From assembly GCA_900554905.1 (NCBI GenBank), contig USJB01000045.1, positions 1 to 8,401 on the forward strand: 8,401 bases of DNA, read 5' to 3'. Positions 1 to 5,245 of this stretch are shown here, piece by piece. The stretch is from an uncultured Collinsella sp. (lineage in GTDB: Bacteria; Actinomycetota; Coriobacteriia; Coriobacteriales; Coriobacteriaceae). Numbering within the stretch: position 1 is the stretch's first letter; each line of letters opens with the position of its first letter. A program made the position numbers and the translations under genes. The notes beneath the pieces were generated by a model. It was not told the DNA's origin. It searched no databases and worked only from the letters and a program-made list of their open reading frames with translations.

Positions 1-78
1 CGGCGGGGTCCTGACATGTCCGAGGACGATTTGGGAGGAAAGCCCCGGGGCCTCCGATGAGAGCAGTTCCAGCCGAGG

Positions 79-1158
79 CTATTCGTCGCCGAAGCTGATG
101 CCCAACGCCTTGGCCTCGCGCACCAGATCGCTCTGGGGGTCGACAAACTTGAGCTTGCCGGCGACCTCCTCGAGCGGCATGTGGCACATCTTGCCGTCAC
201 GCAAGGCAATCATGTAGCCAAACTCGCCACGCAGGCAGCCGAGCGCTGCCTCGACGCCGCACTGAGTCGCAAAGATGCGGTCCTGGGCGTCGGGCTGGCC
301 TCCGCGCTGCGTGTGGCCGGGGATGGCGACGCGGGTCTCGCGACCGGTCTTGGCCTCGATCTCCTTGGCGATGTCGTACACGATTGACGGGCTCGTGCGC
401 TCGGCGAGTTTCTTCTTGTACTCCTTCTTGGACAGCGCCGCGTCCTCCTTGGAGATAGCGCCCTCGGCGACGGCCACGATGGTAAAGCGGCTGCCGGTCT
501 CCATGCGATGCTCGATGGTCTTGATGACGTTATCCATGTCGTAGGGGATCTCGGGAATCAAGATGACATCCGCGCCGCCCGCGACGCCGGCGTATAGCGG
601 GATCCAGCCAACCTTGTGGCCCATGATCTCGATAACGAACACGCGGCCGTGGCTCGAGGCGGTAGTGTGGATGTCGTCGATGCACTTGGTAGCGACGTCG
701 ATGGCGCTCGTAAAGCCAAACGTCAACTCGGTGCCCCAAGTGTCGTTATCGATGGTCTTGGGCAGGGCGATAACGTTGAGGCCCTCTTCGCGCAGGCGGT
801 TGGCGGTCTTGGTGGAGCCGTTGCCGCCCAGCATAAACAGGCAGTCGAGCTGCAGCTTATGATAGGTGTGGACCATTGCCGGCACCTTCTCGACGCCGTC
901 GGCCTCGGGAATATCCAGGCGCTTGAACGGCGTACGGCTCGTGCCCAGGATGGTGCCGCCACGGGTAAGGATGCCGCTAAAATCGGCGGGCGTCATGACG
1001 CGGAACCGGCTGTAGATAAGGCCCTGGTAGCCGTCCTCAAAACCATAGATCTCGATAGGTTCTTCGCTATTGGTCATAAGCGTTTTGACGATGCCGCGCA
1101 TGGTGGCGTTGAGTGCCTGGCAGTCGCCGCCACTGGTAAGAAGACCGATCCTAAGCAT
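79..1158 (-). CDS. pfkA: 6-phosphofructokinase (PFK family, ATP/PPi type uncertain)
   Basis: This cytosolic enzyme phosphorylates fructose 6-phosphate to fructose 1,6-bisphosphate, the committed step of glycolysis. The 359-residue protein carries the PFK signatures in order: GGDCQALNA at residues 10-18 (nucleotide loop), GGNGS at 111-115, PKTIDND at 133-139 with the catalytic aspartates D137 and D139, MGHKVGW at 179-185 (substrate binding), PEIPYD near 202-207, and GHTQRGG at 281-287. Gly114 sits where ATP-using enzymes have Gly (E. coli 104), but Lys134 sits where PPi-using enzymes have Lys (E. coli 124), so the phosphoryl donor cannot be settled from these residues. Asn113 replaces the Asp103 of E. 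coli. The ATG at 1158 follows a GGAAGGA ribosome site about 6 bases away. It is transcribed alone or after the amide hydrolase upstream, 140 bases away. Family assignment is very secure; donor specificity is not. Confidence 0.94.
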   Translation of the reverse strand: MLRIGLLTSGGDCQALNATMRGIVKTLMTNSEEPIEIYGFEDGYQGLIYSRFRVMTPADFSGILTRGGTILGTSRTPFKRLDIPEADGVEKVPAMVHTYHKLQLDCLFMLGGNGSTKTANRLREEGLNVIALPKTIDNDTWGTELTFGFTSAIDVATKCIDDIHTTASSHGRVFVIEIMGHKVGWIPLYAGVAGGADVILIPEIPYDMDNVIKTIEHRMETGSRFTIVAVAEGAISKEDAALSKKEYKKKLAERTSPSIVYDIAKEIEAKTGRETRVAIPGHTQRGGQPDAQDRIFATQCGVEAALGCLRGEFGYMIALRDGKMCHMPLEEVAGKLKFVDPQSDLVREAKALGISFGDE

Positions 1159-1164
1159 GATGAA

Positions 1165-1186
1165 TCCTTCCGGGCAAGTTATAACA
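1165..1186 (-). promoter_or_regulatory. Probable extended -10 promoter and ribosome site of the phosphofructokinase gene
   Basis: On the minus strand TGTTATAAC (1186 down to 1178) is an extended -10 element: TG, one base, then TATAAC with 5 of 6 matches to TATAAT. GGAAGGA (1171 to 1165) is the Shine-Dalgarno. A start site about 7 bases after the -10 would give a leader of only about a dozen bases. I see no good -35 hexamer, which fits an extended -10 promoter. The hairpin at 1197-1229 occupies the -35 position. Confidence 0.42.
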
Positions 1187-1196
1187 TGCGCATAAG

Positions 1197-1229
1197 TTTA
1201 CCCCCGCACACTGTTGATACGGGGGTAAA
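1197..1229. other. 10-bp perfect inverted repeat between amide hydrolase and phosphofructokinase genes
   Basis: TTTACCCCCG (1197-1206) and CGGGGGTAAA (1220-1229) are perfect inverted complements around a 13-base centre. It lies about 70 bases after the stop of the upstream minus-strand hydrolase and directly upstream of the phosphofructokinase -10 box. There is no T-run after the 3' arm on either strand, so it is a poor intrinsic terminator. It could be a terminator of weak type or an operator covering the -35 region. Confidence 0.45.
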
Positions 1230-1298
1230 ACGTGTTAGCTCAAGCGTATGGAAATGTAAACAACGTCAGGCGATCGTAAGGCCGACGGGTCTGGCTCC

Positions 1299-2384
1299 TT
1301 ACAGTGCGAAGGCGTCGACGTCGCCCCAGTGGCGGCGCAGCGTAATAGCGGCGGCGGGTTCGGTATTGTCAAAGACGACCGACCATTGCGTATTGCTGGT
1401 GATGTCTTCCGGATTGGGTTCTTGCGCTGCAGCGCGTAGGGCCTTCCAAGCGACTGCCTCGTCCTGGGCACCGACATGGGCGTCAAGGACATCGGCGATT
1501 GCGATGGCGCGCTCTTTACCATGGCCCAGCTCGCCATTCTTTTGGTTGGGCAGCACTTCGTCGCCATAGCAGGCGTAGAAGTTCGTAACCTGGCGTACAG
1601 GAGTCGCTTTGAAAGCGCGGTCCGGATCGTGCGGATCCCACTCTGCTACGCGCGCGTCACCAGCGGCGTCGTTGATAAAGAAGTGGTAATCGCGTCCTGC
1701 CATGGCGTGCATGTCGTAGGCGGAAAGCAGGTCGACAGCTTCTTGCGTGGTGGCGGCGCGGTCGAGCACCAGACGGATGGCGAGCGAGGTGTTGATGACG
1801 GGCCGTTGCGTGTCCTGGTCACAGGGCTTGGAATCCAGAGTGAGTACGGCAATGGACACGCCGCGTTCGTTAACACCGTCGAGCTGGGCAAACGGGCCCA
1901 TGAGTGCGGCGGCACGTCCGGCGACGGAGTCAAGCGGAGTGTTATCGCCCAGGTTGTTAAGGGCGGCAAGCCCGATGGAAGCATAGCCGCCGCGTGGGTG
2001 ATTGCGCACCAGCAGCGCCGAGGTGTCGTCCTTAAAGTCGTAATTGCGACCGGTGCGCACGCGGCCTTCGGCATCTACGGCGACAAAAGCGCTGCAGGCA
2101 AACTGGGGCGCCTGGACATGTACCGGCACACCGGGCAGCACCTGCGCCACCACGGCATCGATGTAGGCCTGGTCGTCGCGCACGCCAGCGGCGATGATGC
2201 GATCAAGATCGTAGTCGTAGGCGATGTCGATTGCGTACAGGTCATAGCCGTCTGCGTAGCCAGTCAAGCGTTTGAGCGACGCGGCGGACTTGATTTGCTT
2301 GTGATAAACGATACCGGTGGCAGCGGCAAGGCCGACGGCGACTCCCGCGACACCGCAGGTGATGGCAATGTTACGTGGCTTCAT
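1299..2384 (-). CDS. Linear amide C-N hydrolase (choloylglycine hydrolase / penicillin acylase family, Ntn fold), membrane anchored
   Basis: This 361-residue protein belongs to the Ntn-hydrolase family that includes bile salt hydrolases, penicillin V acylases and related N-acyl amide hydrolases. The nucleophile is probably Cys97, exposed by autocleavage in FAC-SAF. Arg113 and Asp116 follow at +16 and +19, exactly the C2/R18/D21 spacing of bile salt hydrolases. DGVNERG (169-175, Asn172) and VTNF (Asn268) match the other two catalytic asparagine motifs, and FINDAAGD (236-243) is the usual core strand. Residues 6-28 are a hydrophobic segment after a basic N-terminus (MKPRN), so the enzyme is probably secreted and anchored outside the membrane, with about 96 residues of pro-region. 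True bile salt hydrolases are cytoplasmic and lack this. The substrate is unknown: bile amides, acyl amino acids, beta-lactams or acyl-homoserine lactone-like amides are all possible. The start at 2384 has AGGAG five bases upstream. It diverges from the M18 peptidase gene with 161 bases between starts. Confidence 0.88.
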   Translation of the reverse strand: MKPRNIAITCGVAGVAVGLAAATGIVYHKQIKSAASLKRLTGYADGYDLYAIDIAYDYDLDRIIAAGVRDDQAYIDAVVAQVLPGVPVHVQAPQFACSAFVAVDAEGRVRTGRNYDFKDDTSALLVRNHPRGGYASIGLAALNNLGDNTPLDSVAGRAAALMGPFAQLDGVNERGVSIAVLTLDSKPCDQDTQRPVINTSLAIRLVLDRAATTQEAVDLLSAYDMHAMAGRDYHFFINDAAGDARVAEWDPHDPDRAFKATPVRQVTNFYACYGDEVLPNQKNGELGHGKERAIAIADVLDAHVGAQDEAVAWKALRAAAQEPNPEDITSNTQWSVVFDNTEPAAAITLRRHWGDVDAFAL

Positions 2385-2545
2385 GACGACTCCTCTCGTC
2401 CTGTTAGCGTAATTGTCGCAAAAGGTGCACGGGCATGATGGCTCAACTTGGTGAGTGGCGCGGAATTAAGCACGGAATGAAGAGTGCGGCACTGGCGTGG
2501 CGGGGTATGCTGGAGGGGACCATCAACCCAGCGAAAGGGGAGAGC

Positions 2546-3931
2546 ATGACGGATCAGGAAACGCCCGAGCGCGCGCATGTGACGGCCGACGATATCGAGG
2601 CCGCCAACGACCTTATCGACTTTATCGAGGCGTGCCCCAGCATGTTCCATACGGCGGCGACTATTATGGCCGAGCTCGACGAGGCGGGCTTTACCTACCT
2701 GCCCGAGAACGCGGCGTGGGACATCGAGCCGGGCGGGCGTTATTACACGCAGCGCAACACCTCGAGCGTTGTTGCCTTTAAGGTGGGCGAGGACCTGGCC
2801 GCGACGTGGGGCGAGGACGGCGTTGCCGGTGACTATCATTTTCAGCTCACGGCGTCGCACAGCGATTCGCCGACGTTTAAGGTCAAGGCCGTGCCTGAGC
2901 TTGACGGCGCGGGCGAGACGCTGCGCCTGAACACCGAGGCCTACGGCGGCATGATTGACTACACCTGGTTCGACCGTCCGCTGGCGCTCGCGGGTCGCGT
3001 GCTGGTGCGCGAGGGCGACCGTATTGAGAGCCGCCTGCTTGCCACCGAGCGCGAGGTTGCCATTATTCCGAGCCTTGCCATCCACATGAACCGCGGCGTT
3101 AACGAGAGCTTTGCTCCCAATCGCGCCGTTGACCTGTGCCCGCTCATCAGCGCTGGTGACCTTAAACAGGGCGACTTTGACGCCCTGATCGCCGACGAGC
3201 TGGACGTTGAGCCCGAGCAAATTTTGGGCCGCGATCTGTTCCTGGTCAATCGTCAGGATGCGCGTATTTGGGGCTGGGCCGACGAGTTTATCTCGACACC
3301 CAAGCTTGACGACCTGGCCTGCGCCTACACCTCGCTACAGGCATTTTTGGGCGCCGAGAACGCGCGCGACGTCTCGGTCTTCTGCTGTTTTGATAACGAG
3401 GAGGTTGGTTCCGAGACCAAACAGGGCGCCATGTCAACGTTCTTGGCCGATGCATTGCGCCGCATTAACGGATCGCTGGGCTTTGACGACGAGTCGTATC
3501 ATCGCGCCCTTGCCGCATCGATGCTCGTGAGCTGCGACAACGCGCATGCCGTGCACCCCAACCACGCCGAGAAGTGCGATGCGCGCAACCAGGTTGTGCT
3601 CAACGGCGGCATCGTCATCAAGGAAGCCGCCAACCAGCACTATTGTACCGATGCCTTTAGCCGCGCGGTGTTCCAAGCTATTTGCGATGACGCCGACGTG
3701 CCCACGCAGGCCTTCGCCAACAAGAGCGATATGGCCGGCGGATCCACGCTCGGCAATCTGTCCAATATGCAGGCGAGCATGCATGCCGTGGACGTGGGCC
3801 TGCCGCAGCTGGCCATGCACTCGAGCTACGAGACCGGCGGCGTGCGCGACGTGATGTACGCCATCCGCGCCCTCACGGCTTTCTACGAGCGAAACCTAAC
3901 CATCAACGGCGCCGAAAGCGTGGAGCTCTAA
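2546..3931 (+). CDS. M18 family aspartyl aminopeptidase
   Basis: A cytosolic zinc aminopeptidase that removes N-terminal acidic residues, probably a large homo-oligomer (dodecamers are typical of M18). The 461-residue length fits the family. Metal and catalytic motifs appear in order: HSDSP (His105), PKLDD (Asp255/Asp256, bridging Asp), DNEEVGS (Glu285 base and Glu286 ligand), SCDNAHAVHPN (Asp331), and the terminal AMHSSYE (His425). The frame is open upstream to 2435, but the ATG at 2546 is preferred: it has AAAGGGGAG four to five bases before it, and the residues encoded upstream do not resemble an M18 N-terminus. It stands alone, divergent from the amide hydrolase and closed by the terminator at 4017-4050. 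A TATGCT at 2506-2511 could be its -10 box, without a recognisable -35. Its TAA stop overlaps the first bases of the flank of a dispersed palindromic repeat. Function is secure at family level. Confidence 0.94.
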   Translation: MTDQETPERAHVTADDIEAANDLIDFIEACPSMFHTAATIMAELDEAGFTYLPENAAWDIEPGGRYYTQRNTSSVVAFKVGEDLAATWGEDGVAGDYHFQLTASHSDSPTFKVKAVPELDGAGETLRLNTEAYGGMIDYTWFDRPLALAGRVLVREGDRIESRLLATEREVAIIPSLAIHMNRGVNESFAPNRAVDLCPLISAGDLKQGDFDALIADELDVEPEQILGRDLFLVNRQDARIWGWADEFISTPKLDDLACAYTSLQAFLGAENARDVSVFCCFDNEEVGSETKQGAMSTFLADALRRINGSLGFDDESYHRALAASMLVSCDNAHAVHPNHAEKCDARNQVVLNGGIVIKEAANQHYCTDAFSRAVFQAICDDADVPTQAFANKSDMAGGSTLGNLSNMQASMHAVDVGLPQLAMHSSYETGGVRDVMYAIRALTAFYERNLTINGAESVEL

Positions 3932-3932
3932 A

Positions 3933-3971
3933 ACCTGCTAAAAGGGACAGGTTTATTTTGCAGGTTTTATC
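3933..3971. repeat. Dispersed palindromic repeat, copy 1
   Basis: A 39-base element beginning two bases after the M18 peptidase stop. Core: AAAAGGGACAGGTTTATTTT flanked by ACCTGC on the left and GCAGGT on the right. It matches the copy at 6155-6194 except for one substitution (T3939 for C) and one missing G after the TTTT run. The two changes hit bases that would pair with each other, so this copy folds with a bulged T. It resembles REP-like intergenic palindromes; no associated transposase is in the window. Confidence 0.8.
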
Positions 3972-4016
3972 TGGGCAAATGCAAAGGGTGAAACCGAGCT
4001 AGATCGGTGGTACGTG

Positions 4017-4050
4017 GCCGCCGAGGTGCAGTGCACCTCGGCGGCTTTTT
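4017..4050 (+). terminator. Rho-independent terminator of the M18 aminopeptidase gene
   Basis: GCCGCCGAGGTGCA (4017-4030) and TGCACCTCGGCGGC (4032-4045) form a perfect 14-bp inverted repeat with one central base, giving a stem of about 12 bp after loop closure. TTTTT (4046-4050) follows immediately. It lies 85 bases after the peptidase stop and isolates it from the toxin-antitoxin promoter. Confidence 0.9.
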
Positions 4051-4083
4051 GTGCACAGAGTGCGGCTAATGCTAATAAGTGCT

Positions 4084-4141
4084 ATACGTGCTTTACGTAT
4101 CTACCATAGAGTTTTATGATGATTTTAAAGTATTAAGGAGG
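4084..4141 (+). promoter_or_regulatory. Promoter, likely autoregulatory operator and ribosome site of the toxin-antitoxin operon
   Basis: TTTACG (4092-4097, four of six matches to TTGACA) and TATGAT (4115-4120, five of six to TATAAT) are separated by exactly 17 bases. A perfect inverted repeat, ATACGT (4084-4089) and ACGTAT (4095-4100) with a 5-base spacer, covers the -35 box. That is the usual place for the operator of a ribbon-helix-helix antitoxin that represses its own operon. Just upstream, GCTAAT occurs twice in tandem (around 4066-4077). AAGGAGG (4135-4141) is a near-perfect Shine-Dalgarno four bases before the antitoxin ATG. Confidence 0.72.
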
Positions 4142-4145
4142 GGTC

Positions 4146-4526
4146 ATGACCACAGCAGCCGCTCAGATCAACGTACGTCTCGATGCCGATCTTAAAAGGA
4201 GCGGGGACGCCGCTCTCTCCAGGGCCGGTATGACGCCGAGCCAAGCGGTGCGAGCGCTCTGGCAGCTTGCAGCGTCGCTGGCCGATCGCCCCGGTGCGCT
4301 CGAGGATATCCTGCTGCCCAGTCGTGTCCGGGCGGAACAGCGCGAGCGCGAAAAGGCCGCTAAACGTAAGCTCGAGCTCATGGATCAGGGGTCGAAGCTG
4401 TTCGCTGCCGCTTGCCGTGAGTCGGGAATCGATATGGTCAAGGCTCAGCCCTCGGGCGATGAAGAACTCAAACGGAACGCCTACGCGGATCGCTACGGCG
4501 AGGAGATGAGCTGGCTCTATGAGTGA
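4146..4526 (+). CDS. RelB/DinJ-like ribbon-helix-helix antitoxin
   Basis: A 126-residue predicted antitoxin. Residues 7-13 (QINVRLD) form the DNA-binding beta strand typical of RelB/DinJ, followed by two helices (about 14-27 and 31-45; MTPSQAVRALW is the characteristic turn and second helix). Residues 60-90 are highly charged and helical, and the C-terminal part (about 95-126) is probably the toxin-binding tail. It should dimerise, bind the operator palindrome over its promoter and neutralise the downstream PIN toxin. It overlaps the toxin gene by 8 bases (ATGAGTGA), which implies coupled translation. RelB/DinJ proteins are usually about 80-100 residues and paired with RelE/YafQ-type toxins; here the protein is longer and the partner is a PIN nuclease. 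Family call is good, pairing is inferred from overlap and order. Confidence 0.82.
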   Translation: MTTAAAQINVRLDADLKRSGDAALSRAGMTPSQAVRALWQLAASLADRPGALEDILLPSRVRAEQREREKAAKRKLELMDQGSKLFAAACRESGIDMVKAQPSGDEELKRNAYADRYGEEMSWLYE

Positions 4527-5013
4527 GGCTCCAAGGCGCATCTTGGTTGACACCAACGTGTGGCTCGATTACTTCATTCCCTCACGACGTGGTCGTTCGG
4601 TGGCGATTGAGTTTTTACGCGATGCATGCACGGCGCAGGTGGATTTGCTGTATGCGGCGACATCGTCCAAAGATCTGTTCTATTTGATTTCGAGCGAACA
4701 TAAGGCGTGGTATCGGCGCGAGCATGGCTCGCTATCCCAAGATGCCGCCGTGGCGGCGACATCACTTGCATGGGATTGCCTCGACGTGTTGTCGCAACTT
4801 GCCACGCCGGTACCCTGCGACCTGAGTGACATATGGATGGCGAGCAAGCAGCGTAATCTCCATAGCGATTACGAAGACGATTTAATCATTGCGGCAGCGA
4901 TACGCTCCCAAGCAGATTTACTGGTCACCAACGATGCCAAGCTCTGTTCGCATGCGCCCGTCGCAGTAATGAACGTCGAAAACGCAAGAAACTATCTAAC
5001 AACACTTAAATAG
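4519..5013 (+). CDS. PIN-domain toxin (VapC-like ribonuclease)
   Basis: A 164-residue PIN-domain protein, expected to be a magnesium-dependent endoribonuclease that arrests translation when free of its antitoxin. The PIN acidic residues are visible: Asp11 in ILVDTNVWLDY near the N-terminus, the DYED run at 117-120, and Asp139 in LLVTNDAKL. The second acidic position is less clear (Glu31 or Asp52). The ATG overlaps the antitoxin stop; no separate ribosome site is needed beyond AGGAG at 4501-4505. Its base composition is lower than the neighbours: bases 4861-4920 are 27 of 60 G+C by hand count. This suggests recent acquisition of the module. The RNA target cannot be inferred. It converges on the broken dehydrogenase gene, with repeats between them. 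Confidence 0.85.
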   Translation: MSEAPRRILVDTNVWLDYFIPSRRGRSVAIEFLRDACTAQVDLLYAATSSKDLFYLISSEHKAWYRREHGSLSQDAAVAATSLAWDCLDVLSQLATPVPCDLSDIWMASKQRNLHSDYEDDLIIAAAIRSQADLLVTNDAKLCSHAPVAVMNVENARNYLTTLK

Positions 5014-5027
5014 CGCTAGACCCCTCT

Positions 5028-5053
5028 GGTCGAATAATGGCCAGCGAGAGCCC
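5028..5053 (+). repeat. 26-base imperfect direct repeat, unit 1
   Basis: Starts GGTCGAA and ends CAGCGAGAGCCC. It matches the unit at 5085-5110 at 22 of 26 positions; the differences are clustered in the centre. The spacing is 57 bases. It begins 15 bases after the PIN toxin stop. Confidence 0.75.
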
Positions 5054-5084
5054 ACAGGTAGGGCCGCGCCAGCAAAGCGCCGCA

Positions 5085-5110
5085 GGTCGAACAAAAGTCA
5101 GCGAGAGCCC
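5085..5110 (+). repeat. 26-base imperfect direct repeat, unit 2
   Basis: Second unit of the pair that begins at 5028. Its right end (GCGAGAGCCC) also forms the outer left arm of the large nested hairpin, so the two structures overlap. Confidence 0.75.
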
Positions 5111-5205
5111 GCCGTTTGAGACAAGGTGCCGTGAAATGAAAAGGCGCTGACCTTCTGGTCGCGCCTTTGAAATTGAACGGCAGATTGGCCAAACGGCGGG
5201 CTCGC
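5101..5205. other. Three-tier nested hairpin, about 105 bases, between convergent genes
   Basis: Three stems nest about one centre. Outer: GAGCCCGCCGTTTG (5105-5118) with CAAACGGCGGGCTC (5190-5203), 14 bp perfect, extended by two more pairs past a 2-base bulge. Middle: TGCCGT (5127-5132) with ACGGCA (5177-5182). Inner: AAAGGCGC-T-GACC (5140-5152) with GGTCGCGCCTTT (5157-5168), 12 bp with one bulge and a TTCT loop. Near-symmetric internal loops, GAAATGA and GAAATTGA, separate middle and inner stems. It could be a large palindromic repeat (MITE or REP-pair like), an RNA element, or a bidirectional termination zone. I know no named family for it. Confidence 0.7.
5133..5168 (-). terminator. Candidate minus-strand terminator (inner stem of the nested hairpin)
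   Basis: Read on the minus strand, the 12-bp stem of 5168-5140 is followed by TTTTCATTTC, a broken T-run. It would stop transcription leaving the dehydrogenase gene. On the plus strand only TTT follows, so stopping toxin transcripts there would be weaker. Confidence 0.45.
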
Positions 5206-5216
5206 AGCGTCGGCTC

Positions 5217-5243
5217 ATTACGCCGTTTGTAAAACGGCGTAAT
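5217..5243 (-). terminator. 12-bp perfect hairpin directly after the dehydrogenase stop
   Basis: ATTACGCCGTTT (5217-5228) and AAACGGCGTAAT (5232-5243) pair perfectly around a GTA loop, two bases past the ancestral stop codon at 5246-5248. There is no T-run after it on the minus strand, so it may stabilise the 3' end of the transcript more than terminate it. Its CGCCGTTT core repeats the core of the outer stem at 5105-5203. The frameshifted protein terminates inside this hairpin at 5218. Confidence 0.5.
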
Positions 5244-5245
5244 TC

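Noticed and set aside
34..55. GAGGAAAG followed by CCCCGGGG, reminiscent of the RNase P RNA core
   Set aside because: The resemblance covers only a few bases; a plus-strand RNase P RNA would have to run through the phosphofructokinase coding region.
1..60. Plus-strand open frame ending at TGA 58-60 (tail MSEDDLGGKPRGLR), perhaps the end of a convergent gene
   Set aside because: Only 19 codons are visible and nothing identifies a family, so it cannot be supported as a gene from this window.
1276..1302. GTAAGG/CCTTAC inverted repeat over the hydrolase stop codon
   Set aside because: Six base pairs with a long loop and no T-run on the minus strand; too weak to call a terminator.
616..1569. Long plus-strand open frame of 317 codons opposite the phosphofructokinase gene
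   Set aside because: It is antisense to a well-supported enzyme, crosses its promoter and the intergenic hairpin, and shows no recognisable domain. Long antisense frames are expected in high-G+C genes.
1476..2438. Plus-strand open frame of 320 codons opposite the amide hydrolase
   Set aside because: The hydrolase on the minus strand has the full catalytic set, signal anchor and ribosome site; this antisense frame has none.
2381..3220. Minus-strand open frame of 279 codons opposite the M18 peptidase
   Set aside because: Antisense shadow of a gene with all metal-binding motifs; low-complexity Arg/Ala/Val-rich translation.
5006..5218. Minus-strand open frame of 70 codons across the repeat region, with an internally repeated GLSL..IRP-type pattern
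   Set aside because: The protein repeat is simply the translation of the 26-base DNA direct repeat, there is no ribosome site, and the frame covers the hairpins.
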